From the NCBI GenBank assembly GCA_046590575.1, contig JBKJUS010000012.1:1-64000 (forward strand): a stretch of 64,000 nucleotides of DNA, given 5' to 3'. The notes beneath the pieces are model-generated. The model ran no database searches and had not been told where the DNA came from. It saw only the letters and a list, made by a program, of their open reading frames with translations. How positions within the stretch are numbered: position 1 is the first letter of the stretch; each line of letters opens with the position of its first letter. Below are positions 1 to 8,088 of this stretch, in pieces. The position numbers and the translations under genes are program-made. Source of the stretch: DATLNF01 sp046590575 (GTDB lineage: Bacteria; Actinomycetota; Actinomycetes; BP-191).

Positions 1-366
1 CACGACCTCCAGTCGAGGCAGGAACGCCGGGAGCCCAAACGCGCAGATACCGAAGTGGTATGTGCGGGTCGATGACGACTTGCCGTTCGACGTGGTGATC
101 TTGTAGCGGTAGTCGAATGCGATCATCGGTCGGTCGTCCACTGAACCGGTGAAGATGTTCGACGCCTTGCGCGAGTGGCCCAGTCCGAACGGCGGGTCCG
201 ACCAGCGGTCGACCAGCCCCCGAACATCGATCGGCTCGAAAGTCCAGCCCTTCGACATCGCGAAGAGCGCCAGCTGTTCCCGACGTTCCTGCTCCTTCTT
301 GTGCTGGTAGACCAGCACCGCCACCGTGATCACGACGAAGGCAACCAGCGGTAGGAGGGTGAGCAC
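1..366 (-). CDS. Membrane-anchored hypothetical protein (partial, C-terminus off the window)
   Basis: This minus-strand frame is open from a GTG at 366 to the window edge (122 codons). It begins two bases after the pyrE stop, so it is probably co-transcribed with pyrE. Residues 1-18 are a hydrophobic helix followed by a charged stretch (YQHKKEQERREQ), suggesting an N-terminal membrane anchor with a cytoplasmic domain. The rest contains WTFEPID, RWSDPPFG, FTGSVDDRP and AFDYRYK, typical of a small beta-rich domain found in uncharacterised actinobacterial proteins. I do not recognise a named family. Codon use and GC-rich third positions support a real gene. The function is unknown. Confidence 0.6.
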   Translation of the reverse strand, partial: MLTLLPLVAFVVITVAVLVYQHKKEQERREQLALFAMSKGWTFEPIDVRGLVDRWSDPPFGLGHSRKASNIFTGSVDDRPMIAFDYRYKITTSNGKSSSTRTYHFGICAFGLPAFLPRLEVV

Positions 367-368
367 TT

Positions 369-905
369 CTACAGGCCAAGGTCCGCAGTGGAGTAGGCGT
401 ATACGTAGGGCAGGCTCTCGGCTTCCACTGCTGCCGCTGCCCCGCGCTCGACGAGGACGGCGACACCGACGACCTCGGCACCGGCATCCCGCAGGGCGCT
501 GACCGCAGTGAGAACCGAGCCTCCCGTGGTGCTGGTGTCCTCTACTGCCAGCACTCGCCGGCCGGCGACATCTGGACCCTCTATGCGGCGTTGCAGACCG
601 TGCGCCTTCCCTTCTTTCCGTACGACGAACGCGTCCAATGCGCGACCCTGTGCGGCGGCCGCGTGCAGCATCGCCGCTGCCACCGGGTCAGCACCGAGGG
701 TCAGGCCGCCCACAGCGTCGTAATCGAGACCGGAGGTCGCACTCAGCATGACTCGGCCGACCAGCGGGGCCGCCTCGGCCGCCAGCGTGATCCGCCGTAA
801 GTCGACGTAGAAGTCGGCCTGCTGACCACTGCTCAGCGTGACGCGGCCGTGTACCACGGCGTCACGGCGGATCAGGTCTAGCAGGACACTCCGGTCGTCA
901 GCCAC
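369..905 (-). CDS. pyrE: Orotate phosphoribosyltransferase
   Basis: Converts orotate and PRPP to orotidine 5'-monophosphate in pyrimidine synthesis; cytosolic. The PRPP-binding loop is clear (VLAVEDTSTTGGSVL), as are the substrate-site motifs VTLSSGQQADFYVDLR and GGLTLGADP and the basic loop VVRKEGKAHG. The frame stays open to 1004 (211 codons), but family members are about 180 residues. I chose the GTG at 905 (178 aa) because GAGG lies 5 nt upstream; GTG at 911 is nearly as good. The added N-terminus of the longest version is basic and unlike the family. A membrane-anchored hypothetical gene follows immediately. The divergent neighbour is an RsbW-like ATPase. Confidence 0.9.
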   Translation of the reverse strand: MADDRSVLLDLIRRDAVVHGRVTLSSGQQADFYVDLRRITLAAEAAPLVGRVMLSATSGLDYDAVGGLTLGADPVAAAMLHAAAAQGRALDAFVVRKEGKAHGLQRRIEGPDVAGRRVLAVEDTSTTGGSVLTAVSALRDAGAEVVGVAVLVERGAAAAVEAESLPYVYAYSTADLGL

Positions 906-1053
906 GTGCACCTCGTCGGTCGGAAATGATCTCGCCAGGAGCCTACCGACGCGACGCCGCTGGCCCGCCAGAACGCTACTGCCAGCCGCAATTGTGTTTC
1001 GCACCTAGGAAAAAGGACAGCCCATCAGTAGGGGAGTGAAGCGAGGTGCAGCG

Positions 1054-1449
1054 GTGACGGTCGACGCACAGTCGGCGCATGTCGAGTTGCCTGCTGCCCG
1101 CACGTCGCCGCGCGATGCCCGCCGCTTCCTCACCCGCACGCTGGCACAGTGGCATGTCGGTGCAGAGCCGACTGACACGGTGTGTCTGCTAGCCACAGAG
1201 TTGGTGACCAACTCGGTGCTCTACGCTGGCACGCCCATCGACCTGCTGGTGGAGAGGTGGGACTCCATGGTGCGGGTGCAAGTGTGCGACCGCAGTACCC
1301 AACTGCCCGTCGCACGACCCCATCGCAGCATGTCGTCGCTGACCGGTCGAGGGCTGTCCTTGGTGAAGGACCTCTCTGCGCGCTGGGGAGTGACGCCGCG
1401 CGATACCGGCAAGAGCGTGTGGTTCGAGTTGTCCACCGCGGCGGGATGA
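1054..1449 (+). CDS. RsbW-like ATP-binding protein (HATPase_c_2, anti-sigma factor/serine kinase type)
   Basis: A single-domain GHKL ATPase of 131 aa, the size of anti-sigma factor kinases such as RsbW and SpoIIAB and of the many streptomycete 'ATP-binding proteins'. The N box is ELVTNSVLYAG, the G1 region is VCDRSTQLP, and the lid/G2 region is GRGLSLVKDLSARWG followed by G-x-S-VWFEL. Such proteins usually bind a sigma factor or phosphorylate a STAS-domain antagonist, but neither partner is adjacent. I chose the GTG at 1054 because GCGAGG lies 7 nt upstream; GTG 1036 in the same frame has a poorly spaced site. It is transcribed divergently from pyrE. The PP2C/ATPase protein at 23.9-25.7 kb carries the same kind of domain. 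Confidence 0.8.
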   Translation: MTVDAQSAHVELPAARTSPRDARRFLTRTLAQWHVGAEPTDTVCLLATELVTNSVLYAGTPIDLLVERWDSMVRVQVCDRSTQLPVARPHRSMSSLTGRGLSLVKDLSARWGVTPRDTGKSVWFELSTAAG

Positions 1450-1480
1450 CCGCAGGAAGTCGGTCCGCAGCCCGTGAGAG

Positions 1481-2254
1481 CTAGACCTTCGCACGCCTGA
1501 TGCGACCGGCTACCCGCCGAGTGAGCGAACGCGGGGCGAGCCGCGTCACGACCGCGATCGCCTTGTACGCCGACCCCGGCACACTGACGGCTTTACCCGA
1601 GGCCAGGTCCTTCAGGCCGATCCGCACCACGTGCTCCGCGGTGAGCCACATCCGGTCGGGGCTCCCGCTCGTGTCAATCCCGGCCCGTGCGTGGAACTCC
1701 GTGTGGGTGTAACCGGGACACAGCGCCATGACCCGGACGCCTCGGTCGCGGAGCTGCTCATGCAGCGATTCGCTGAACGCCGTGACGAACGCCTTAGACC
1801 CGCCATAGGTCGCATTCGGCAGACCGGGCACCAGGCCGGCCACCGAAGAGACGTTGATGACTGCCCCCCTGCGACGCTCGAGCATCGGGCACACGGCGGC
1901 GTGGGTCAGACGTACGACGGCCAGCACGTTGAGTTGAATTTCGGCGTCCTCTGCTTCGATGTCGAGGTCGGCGAAGTCACCGTGGTTGCCGAAGCCGGCG
2001 TTGTTGACCAGCAGGTCCACCCCGTCGCGAAGGCGGTGCTCGACGACCCGGCGCTGAGTCTCGTCGGTGAGGTCCGCAGGCATCACCGCGACCTCGACCC
2101 CGCATCGACCGCGCAGCTCGACGGCGAGCGCCTCGAGCCGGTCGGCGTCACGGGCGACGACCACGAGGTCGTGCCCACGTGCAGCGAGCTGGCGGGCAAA
2201 CTCCGCCCCAATGCCGCTCGACGCGCCGGTGATGACAGATATAGGTCGGGTCAT
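1481..2254 (-). CDS. Short-chain dehydrogenase/reductase
   Basis: A classical SDR of 257 aa, NAD(P)-dependent and cytosolic. The Rossmann motif TGASSGIG starts near residue 9, NNAG lies near 86, and the catalytic Ser (INVSSVAG) and Y-x-x-x-K (TYGGSKAF) follow, then the nucleotide-loop motif CPGYTHTEFH. An Arg after strand 2 (VVARD) suggests NADP(H). The substrate cannot be deduced; this size and the final basic tail resemble the general DltE/YqjQ-like SDRs. It lies downstream of hspR on the same strand but is separated by 160 bp containing a large hairpin, so it is probably a separate transcription unit. Confidence 0.88.
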   Translation of the reverse strand: MTRPISVITGASSGIGAEFARQLAARGHDLVVVARDADRLEALAVELRGRCGVEVAVMPADLTDETQRRVVEHRLRDGVDLLVNNAGFGNHGDFADLDIEAEDAEIQLNVLAVVRLTHAAVCPMLERRRGAVINVSSVAGLVPGLPNATYGGSKAFVTAFSESLHEQLRDRGVRVMALCPGYTHTEFHARAGIDTSGSPDRMWLTAEHVVRIGLKDLASGKAVSVPGSAYKAIAVVTRLAPRSLTRRVAGRIRRAKV

Positions 2255-2325
2255 GGAAAGACATCTTGCCGTACCAGCTCACTGCACCGGTCCGGCCACC
2301 ACGATCGGTCCAGCCGGCTCGCATA

Positions 2326-2369
2326 GTGGGGAGTCTCGCGGTCGCCCCAGCGACCGTCATGCTCCCCAC
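2326..2369 (-). terminator. Two-tier hairpin downstream of hspR
   Basis: Two nested perfect inverted repeats: outer GTGGGGAG (2326-2333)/CTCCCCAC (2362-2369), inner CGGTCGC (2339-2345)/GCGACCG (2350-2356). The inner loop is CCCA and there are 5-nt internal loops on both sides. It lies between hspR and the SDR gene on the minus transcript. No U tract follows. The simplest reading is the terminator of the dnaK operon, but the symmetric internal loops could also be an RNA structure or a protein-binding dyad. Confidence 0.5.
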
Positions 2370-2415
2370 AACGAGGGGCAGGGCTGCACGGCGCCGCGGA
2401 GGTTCCTCGATCAGC

Positions 2416-2829
2416 TCAACGGTCGCGGCGCTTAGGCCGCCACACCACGACGTCGGTGCGGGCAACGGGTACCAGCTCCCGCTTGTACGACGCACGCACG
2501 ACCGTCTCGCGCTGCGCGCTCTCATGCCGGGTATCCATGAGCTCGTCGTGCAGCTCCGTGATGCGCGATTGCAGCGCCAACACCTGGTTCTGCAGCGCGA
2601 TGATCCGCTTCACCCCTGCCAGGTTGATGCCGTCCTCCTGCGACAGCCGCTGGACTTCACGAAGCCGCTCGACATCACGCTCGCTGTATCGGCGACCGCG
2701 GCCGATGGCGCGGCCCGGGGTGACCAGGCCGAGCCGGTCGTAGCCGCGCAGAGTCTGCGGGTGCATGCCGGCTAGCTCCGCTGCCACGGAGATCACGTAG
2801 ACCGGCCGCTCGTCGAGGGGCTCACCCAC
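2416..2829 (-). CDS. hspR: MerR-family heat-shock repressor HspR
   Basis: Represses the dnaK operon by binding HAIR inverted repeats, with DnaK as co-repressor in characterised actinobacteria. The MerR helix-turn-helix is near the N-terminus (VISVAAELAGMHPQTLRGYD, then LGLVTPGR and RYSERDVERL), followed by a coiled coil and a basic C-terminus. I chose the GTG at 2829 (137 aa), which overlaps the dnaJ stop by 8 bp and gives translational coupling; an upstream start at 2847 would overlap more. It is the last gene of dnaK-grpE-dnaJ-hspR. Its target is the HAIR-like site at 6494-6514. Confidence 0.93.
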   Translation of the reverse strand: MGEPLDERPVYVISVAAELAGMHPQTLRGYDRLGLVTPGRAIGRGRRYSERDVERLREVQRLSQEDGINLAGVKRIIALQNQVLALQSRITELHDELMDTRHESAQRETVVRASYKRELVPVARTDVVVWRPKRRDR

Positions 2830-3976
2830 TGCCCGGCTCCGTCCCAAGATGCCGGCGCAGGTCGGCGCCGGGCTGCTCCACAGCGAGGGTCTCGAACGCC
2901 ACCCGGGCCTCCGCGGAAAGCTGCTGCGGCACCGCGACCTCTACGGTGACGAGCAGGTCGCCAACCGCGGCCGCGGCACGCTTCACCCCGCGACCCCGCA
3001 CGCGGAAGGTCCGCCCGGCAGCCGTGCCAGCGGGTATGCGCAGGGTGACCGGAGATTCCAAGGTCGGCACCACGATCTCTGCACCGAGCGCCGCCTCGCT
3101 GACGGTGATGGGGAGGTTCACAGTGAGGTGGTCCCCCGAGCGCTTGAAAACCGGGTGCGGGCGTACCCGGGTGACGACCAAGAGATCGCCAGCGGGTCCG
3201 CCCCGCTCCCCTGCGGATCCTTTGCTCCGCAGTCGGATCCGCTGGCCATCGGCGACGCCGGCTGGGATCCGCACCGTGATCGTGCGCTCCTGCGTGGCCG
3301 AACCTGTGCCGCGACAGTCCGGGCACGGTTCGTCGACGATGCTGCCCTGACCCCGGCAGTCACGGCACGGCTCGGACAGCGCGAACCCACCTTGGGAGAG
3401 CATCACAGACCCGACGCCACCGCACGCGGCACAGGTACGTGCCGAGGTGCCCTCCCGGGCTCCACTGCCCGCACACGTGCGACACCTGACCGGGGCGGCC
3501 AGGTGCAGCGGCACGGTCACCCCGCGGACGGCGTCAGCGAAGGCAAGGGTGACGTCAGTCTCAAGGTCAGCACCGCGCCTCGGCTGCCGACCGGCTCGCG
3601 TCGGCCCACCCGGAGCCCCGCCGAACATCCCCCCGAAGATCCCGCCGAGACCGCCCGGCCCGCCGCCCTGCCGGAGCAGGTCCTCCAGGTTGACACCGCC
3701 GGGCATCGCCCCCCCGCGCCCGGTGCGAAAGCCGCCATTCGAGAACAGTGCGCGAGACTCGTCGTACTCGCTGCGCCGCGAAGGGTCGGAGAGCACGTCG
3801 TACGCCTCAGAGACCTCCTTGAACCGCGCCTCAGCCTTGGCGTCGCCGGCGTTCTTGTCCGGGTGGAGCTTGCGGGCCAACGCCCGGTAGGCCTTCTTGA
3901 TCTCCGGGGACGTCGCGTCTTTGGCCACGCCTAGCACGGCGTAGAAGTCCTTCTCGACCGCGTCCCGCACGCTCAT
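2822..3976 (-). CDS. dnaJ: Chaperone protein DnaJ (type I, Hsp40)
   Basis: Co-chaperone that stimulates DnaK ATPase and delivers substrates. 384 aa in the full type I order. The J domain covers about residues 9-75 (DFYAVLGVAKDATSPEIKKAYR, with the HPD motif in KLHPDKNAGD). A Gly/Phe-rich linker follows to about 130. The zinc-finger region has four C-x-x-C-x-G-x-G repeats (CRTCAGSGA, CAACGGVG, CRDCRGQG, CPDCRGTGS). Two beta-rich substrate-binding domains complete it. It sits 17 bp after grpE, and hspR begins inside its last codons. Actinobacteria often have two DnaJ proteins; the one in the dnaK operon is usually DnaJ1. Confidence 0.97.
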   Translation of the reverse strand: MSVRDAVEKDFYAVLGVAKDATSPEIKKAYRALARKLHPDKNAGDAKAEARFKEVSEAYDVLSDPSRRSEYDESRALFSNGGFRTGRGGAMPGGVNLEDLLRQGGGPGGLGGIFGGMFGGAPGGPTRAGRQPRRGADLETDVTLAFADAVRGVTVPLHLAAPVRCRTCAGSGAREGTSARTCAACGGVGSVMLSQGGFALSEPCRDCRGQGSIVDEPCPDCRGTGSATQERTITVRIPAGVADGQRIRLRSKGSAGERGGPAGDLLVVTRVRPHPVFKRSGDHLTVNLPITVSEAALGAEIVVPTLESPVTLRIPAGTAAGRTFRVRGRGVKRAAAAVGDLLVTVEVAVPQQLSAEARVAFETLAVEQPGADLRRHLGTEPGSG

Positions 3977-3993
3977 CGACGCACTCGCCGGCC

Positions 3994-4587
3994 CTACTCG
4001 CCCGTTGCCGGGCCCGGGGGCTCGGCGTCAGCGGAGTCTGCGACCGCGACGATCGCGGGTCGCAGCAGACGCCCGGAGAAGGTGTAACCCGCCCGCATAA
4101 TCTCGACACAAGTGGGTGCATCGACATCGGCGGAGGGCGTGTGCAGCACGGCCTCGTGGCGGGTGGGGTCGAACGGGTCGCCGACGACGCCAAACCGTTC
4201 GAGTCCGATCCGAGACAGCGTGACGTCGAGGGCGTCTGCCACGGACTTGAACCCGCCCTCGACCTCCCCATGCCGACGCGCCAGCTCGATGTCGTCGAGC
4301 ACCGGCACCAACTCAGCGACGACACGGGCAGCCGCCTGCTCGACCACAGCCACCCGATCTCGTTCGACCCGTTTGCGGTAGTTGTCGAATTCGGCCTTCA
4401 CCCGCTGCAGGTCCGCAAGCAGCTCCGCACTGCGGTCGTCGACCGGCGCCTCCTCGCTGGTCGCCGGCCCTGTGCTGTCCGGCTGCGCCGCTGTGGGGCG
4501 CACTTCACCTGACGTGGGGTCGAGGCGGCGCTTATCCCGGATCACGACGCGAGGCTCCCCGTCGTGGAGCAGGTCCGGCTCGCTCAT
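3994..4587 (-). CDS. grpE: Nucleotide-exchange factor GrpE
   Basis: Releases ADP from DnaK. 197 aa with an acidic, low-complexity N-terminus (residues 1-50). A long helical region follows (ELLADLQRVKAEFDNYRKRVERDR), then the C-terminal beta domain with FDPTRHEAVLHTPS and the end motif GYTFSGRLLRPAIVAVA. The ATG overlaps the dnaK stop in an ATGA, so it is translationally coupled. The order and the coupling match the standard actinobacterial heat-shock operon. Confidence 0.96.
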   Translation of the reverse strand: MSEPDLLHDGEPRVVIRDKRRLDPTSGEVRPTAAQPDSTGPATSEEAPVDDRSAELLADLQRVKAEFDNYRKRVERDRVAVVEQAAARVVAELVPVLDDIELARRHGEVEGGFKSVADALDVTLSRIGLERFGVVGDPFDPTRHEAVLHTPSADVDAPTCVEIMRAGYTFSGRLLRPAIVAVADSADAEPPGPATGE

Positions 4588-6419
4588 CGCGCGTCATCCG
4601 ATGGCGCCTCGTCGACGATCTCAGCGTCCACGACGTCGTCGTCGGACTCCTGCGGAGAATCCGCGTCTCCAGCACCGTCCGACGGCGCCGCGTTGGCGTA
4701 CATCGCCTGGCCCATCTTCTGGCTGGCCGTCGCGAGAGACTCGGTGGCCGTTCGAATGGCCCCGCTGTCGGTGCCCTCGAGAGCGGTCTTCAGTGCGGCA
4801 AGGGCGGAGTCGACCTCTTCCCGGTCGCCGACCTTCTCCGCGTTGTCGGCAAGGAAGGCTTCCGTCTGGTGGATCAGGCTCTCCGCGGTGTTGCGGGTCT
4901 CAACCTCGTCCCGCCGGCGGCGGTCCTCGTCCGCGAACTGCTCCGCGTCGCGGATCATCCGCTCGATGTCGTCCTTGGGCAGCGCGCTGCCGCCCGTGAT
5001 GGTCATCGACTGCACCTTGCCCGTGCCGAGATCCTTCGCCGACACATGCACGATGCCGTTGGCGTCGATGTCGAAGGTCACCTCGATCTGCGGGACGTTG
5101 CGCGGCGCCGGGGCGATCCCACTGAGCTCGAACATGCCGAGCTTCTTGTTGAACTCGGCCATCTGCCGCTCACCCTGGTAGACCTCGATGTTGACCGACG
5201 GCTGGCCGTCGACAGCCGTGGTGAACGTCTTCGAGCGCTTGGTGGGAATGGTCGTGTTGCGCTCGATGAGCGGCTCCATCAGCCCGCCCTTGACCTCGAT
5301 GCCGAGGGTCAGCGGCGTGACGTCGAGGAGCAGCACGTCCTTGACCTCGCCGCGAAGCACGCCGGCCTGCAGGCTGGCACCGACCGCGACGACCTCATCG
5401 GGGTTGACGCCCTTGTTGGGCTCCTTGCCACCGGTCAGGTCGCGCACCAGGTCGGTGACCGCCGGCATCCGGGTCGAGCCACCGACGAGCACGACGTGGT
5501 CAATGTCGCCGACCGAGATGTTGGCGTCCTTGATCGCCTGCTGGAATGGACCCTTGCAGCGCTCGAGCAGGTCGGCGGTGTGCTTCTGGAACTCTGCCCG
5601 GGTCAGCGTCGCCTCCAGATGCAATGGGCCGTCGGCAGAAGCCGTGATGTAGGCGAGGTTGATGCTGGTCTCGGCAGAGCCGGAGAGCTCGATCTTGGCC
5701 TTCTCCGCTGCCTCCCGGAGCCGCTGCAGGGCCATCTTGTCCTTAGCCAGGTCGACTCCGTGCTTGCCCTTGAAGTCCTTCACCAGCCACTCGACGACCC
5801 GCTCGTCCCAGTCGTCGCCGCCGAGCCGGTTGTCGCCCGAGGTCGCCTTGACCTCGATCACCCCGTCACCGATCTCGAGCAGAGACACGTCGAAGGTGCC
5901 GCCGCCGAGGTCGAAGACCAGGATGGTCTGCTCCTTCTCGCCCTTGTCCAGACCGTAGGCCAGCGCCGCGGCCGTCGGCTCGTTGACGATGCGCAGCACG
6001 TTGAGCCCGGCGATCCCCCCGGCCTCCTTCGTGGCCTGACGCTCGGCGTCGGAGAAGTAGGCGGGCACTGTGATCACGGCGTCGTTGACCGGCTCGCCGA
6101 GGTAGGACTCCGCGTCCCGCTTGAGCTTCTGCAGGACGAAGGCGCTGATCTGCTGCGGCGTGAAGTCCTTGCCGTCGATCGTGGTCTTCCAGTCGGTGCC
6201 CATGTGCCGCTTGACCGAGCGAATGGTCCGGTCGACGTTGGTGACCGCCTGGCGTTTGGCCACCTCGCCGACGAGCACCTCGCCGTTCTTGGCAAAGGCC
6301 ACGATGGAGGGGGTCGTCCGTGACCCCTCGGCGTTGGCGATCACCGCAGGCTCGCCCCCCTCGAGGACGCTGACGCAGGAGTTGGTGGTGCCGAGGTCAA
6401 TGCCGACCGCTCGTGACAT
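4584..6419 (-). CDS. dnaK: Molecular chaperone DnaK (Hsp70)
   Basis: ATP-driven chaperone of 611 aa; also the likely co-repressor of HspR. The start is ATG 6419 (MSRAVGIDLGTTNSCVSV), the standard N-terminus; the frame is open further upstream, but that part is not DnaK-like. Phosphate motif 1 is GIDLGTTNS, phosphate 2 is ILVFDLGGGTFDVSLLE, and the adenosine motif is VVLVGGSTRMPAV. The linker is DVLLLDVTPLTLGIE, followed by the substrate-binding domain and a lid ending in an acidic tail (DVVDAEIVDEAPSDDAR). It is the first gene of the operon, under a HAIR-like operator about 75-95 bp upstream. Confidence 0.98.
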   Translation of the reverse strand: MSRAVGIDLGTTNSCVSVLEGGEPAVIANAEGSRTTPSIVAFAKNGEVLVGEVAKRQAVTNVDRTIRSVKRHMGTDWKTTIDGKDFTPQQISAFVLQKLKRDAESYLGEPVNDAVITVPAYFSDAERQATKEAGGIAGLNVLRIVNEPTAAALAYGLDKGEKEQTILVFDLGGGTFDVSLLEIGDGVIEVKATSGDNRLGGDDWDERVVEWLVKDFKGKHGVDLAKDKMALQRLREAAEKAKIELSGSAETSINLAYITASADGPLHLEATLTRAEFQKHTADLLERCKGPFQQAIKDANISVGDIDHVVLVGGSTRMPAVTDLVRDLTGGKEPNKGVNPDEVVAVGASLQAGVLRGEVKDVLLLDVTPLTLGIEVKGGLMEPLIERNTTIPTKRSKTFTTAVDGQPSVNIEVYQGERQMAEFNKKLGMFELSGIAPAPRNVPQIEVTFDIDANGIVHVSAKDLGTGKVQSMTITGGSALPKDDIERMIRDAEQFADEDRRRRDEVETRNTAESLIHQTEAFLADNAEKVGDREEVDSALAALKTALEGTDSGAIRTATESLATASQKMGQAMYANAAPSDGAGDADSPQESDDDVVDAEIVDEAPSDDAR

Positions 6420-6493
6420 GAGGAGCTCGCTTTCGTGGGTCCGAGTCTGACGGGGCGCATCGTGCCGGTACGCCGGGAGGAATGTCAACCATA

Positions 6494-6514
6494 CCTGAGC
6501 CCACTCAACTCAAT
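6494..6514 (-). promoter_or_regulatory. HAIR-like HspR operator upstream of dnaK
   Basis: The plus strand reads CCTGAGC-N7-ACTCAAT. The established HspR-associated inverted repeat is CTTGAGT-N7-ACTCAAG, so the halves match at 5/7 and 6/7 with the exact 7-nt spacer. It lies 75 bp before the dnaK start in the divergent region with the 6640 gene. On the minus strand TATGGT follows the dyad and could be the -10 element, putting the operator over the promoter core. Confidence 0.8.
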
Positions 6515-6639
6515 TTTCTTGCGCCGTATTCCGCCTCAGGGCGTGAAAGAGAACTGACCAAGGGACTTGTCCCGCGCCCAAACCGAGCGCATAGTGAGGT
6601 CAGACGGTTGCGCTCCGTAACTGCGGAGATAAGAAAGTG

Positions 6640-7353
6640 ATGCAGGTCATGGCGGGACATCGGCCAGCTGGCGGCGACGCAGTGGCCGTCAGCGGCGGGC
6701 TGGTCGCGACCCTGGCGGCCGTCGCCCTTGCCACGACCCTGCTGCCGGGCCTAGGTGCCCGGAGCCTTGTCGACCGCGCCGGCGCCACCTCGCTCGGCGC
6801 CGGACAGACGCCTGCTGACGTGCACGTCCGGGATATTGCCCCGCCGCCCAAGGTCGCCCGGTCGAACCCGCGTGCAGTCGAGGCGCCGGTCACCGCGTCG
6901 AGTCCCCGCCCGCTCGCCGTGCCTCGGGTGACACCGCGCACCCCTCCCGCGGTCACGCCGTCGGATCGCCGACCAGCTGGAGGCGGCAGCACCTCGATCC
7001 CGCCGCTGACGCCACCAGCGAAGGGGCCCGTCACGATCCGCATTCCCGACGTGCCCTCGATCGTCGATGACATCGTCGCACCAGAGGCGCTGCCCGTTGC
7101 GGTCGTGGCGCCGATCGCCGACTCTGTCTCGTCGACTCCCCTGTCCGACCGGTTCACCACGGAGCGCCCGACGCTCGCCGATCCTGTGGTCGACGACAAC
7201 GAGACCGGAGCGCCGGAGGACGACGTCGACAAGCCGGACAAGGACCGGCCGGACAAGGACCGGCCGGATAAGGACAATGACCAGGGCCCGCAGGGCCCCA
7301 AGGCCGAGGGTCACCCGGGCCCGGCCAAGGACCGGCCGGACAAGGACCAGTAG
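6640..7353 (+). CDS. Proline-rich exported or membrane-anchored hypothetical protein with charged C-terminal repeats
   Basis: 237 aa, not recognised. A single hydrophobic segment lies at about residues 15-37 (SGGLVATLAAVALATTLLPG), consistent with a signal anchor. The rest is Pro/Ala/Val-rich and probably disordered. From about residue 196 a charged tail holds tandem copies of the 5-residue unit PDKDR (three in a row, with one more near the end), separated by Gly/Pro-rich sequence. The start is one of three clustered codons (GTG 6637, ATG 6640, ATG 6649). It diverges from dnaK across the HAIR site, so HspR might affect both. The stop lies 15 bp from the convergent DUF192 gene. Confidence 0.6.
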   Translation: MQVMAGHRPAGGDAVAVSGGLVATLAAVALATTLLPGLGARSLVDRAGATSLGAGQTPADVHVRDIAPPPKVARSNPRAVEAPVTASSPRPLAVPRVTPRTPPAVTPSDRRPAGGGSTSIPPLTPPAKGPVTIRIPDVPSIVDDIVAPEALPVAVVAPIADSVSSTPLSDRFTTERPTLADPVVDDNETGAPEDDVDKPDKDRPDKDRPDKDNDQGPQGPKAEGHPGPAKDRPDKDQ

Positions 7354-7368
7354 TCCTCCTCCGCTCCG

Positions 7369-7965
7369 CTATTGCGGGGGCGCGGTCTCCCCGACGACGC
7401 GAATCTTCGTGCCGGCTTTGACGCCGTACCGCGGGAAGAAACCCGCCACCGCCTCGACCGCCATCGTGTAAGGACCGCCCGGCGGGTAGGTCGGGCACTG
7501 TTGTCCGGGGCAGGGCACCATCTCCACCGTCGAGACCACCCGGTCGCCGTCGACGTAGGCGATCGAGAGCGGAATGAGCGTTCCCAGCATGTAGAAGCCG
7601 CCCTCGGCGCGGTCAGGGAAGAGGAACACCATGCCCGCGTCAGCGGCCAACGACGTTCGCTGCATGAGTCCCCGGGCCCGCTGGTCGGGACGCCGGGCCA
7701 CCTCGGCGATGAGCGTGGGTGCGCCATCGATGATGATCTGCACCGCTGGATCGAATCCGCCCGAAGGCGGGGCCGGCAACCGAAGCGTGGTGGTGGGTGC
7801 CGGCGCCACGGGAGCGGCTCTGGTGGCTGCGGTCCCGTCCGCCCCGGGAACAGCGTGCGCGGTCGGACGGCTGCTTGAGGATCCACCCCCTGTGCAGCCG
7901 GCCAGAACAGCGACCGCTACCAGCCCGGCGAAGGCGGCTCGGCGCGCCCTCAAGTCTTCGTCCAC
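7369..7965 (-). CDS. DUF192-family lipoprotein
   Basis: 198 aa. A lipoprotein signal is visible (LVAVAVLAGC, lipobox LAGC near residue 24), then a Ser/Pro/Ala-rich linker and a DUF192 domain from about residue 80 to the end. Family landmarks are VARRPDQRARGLMQR, GMVFLFPDRAEGGFYML, IPLSIAYVDG and AVEAVAGFFPRYGVKAGTKI. DUF192 proteins are small secreted beta proteins of unproven role. The extra pair of Cys (VPCPGQQCPTYP) is usual in the family. The start is GTG 7965 with GAGCAGG upstream. It is divergent from the Fe-S oxidoreductase and convergent with the repeat-tail protein. Confidence 0.85.
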   Translation of the reverse strand: MDEDLRARRAAFAGLVAVAVLAGCTGGGSSSSRPTAHAVPGADGTAATRAAPVAPAPTTTLRLPAPPSGGFDPAVQIIIDGAPTLIAEVARRPDQRARGLMQRTSLAADAGMVFLFPDRAEGGFYMLGTLIPLSIAYVDGDRVVSTVEMVPCPGQQCPTYPPGGPYTMAVEAVAGFFPRYGVKAGTKIRVVGETAPPQ

Positions 7966-8088
7966 CTGCTCACCGTACGACGTGTCGCACGCGGCGGGTT
8001 AGCCCCGACGCGGGCGCGGTCGTAGGCTCCGTTCCGCACGATCTCTACATCGCCAGCACCATGCCTCGGATGAGGGGTCACCCGCTCC

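Noticed and set aside
4869..6323. A 484-codon plus-strand frame opposite dnaK
   Set aside because: It is the mirror of conserved DnaK codons in GC-rich DNA. There is no independent family similarity. The same holds for the plus-strand frame opposite dnaJ (2849-3934).
7227..7350. CRISPR-like or satellite repeat at the PDKDR units
   Set aside because: The repeats are 15-bp in-frame codon repeats of a protein tail without spacers of uniform size. The SDPPP units at about 63.85 kb are the same kind.
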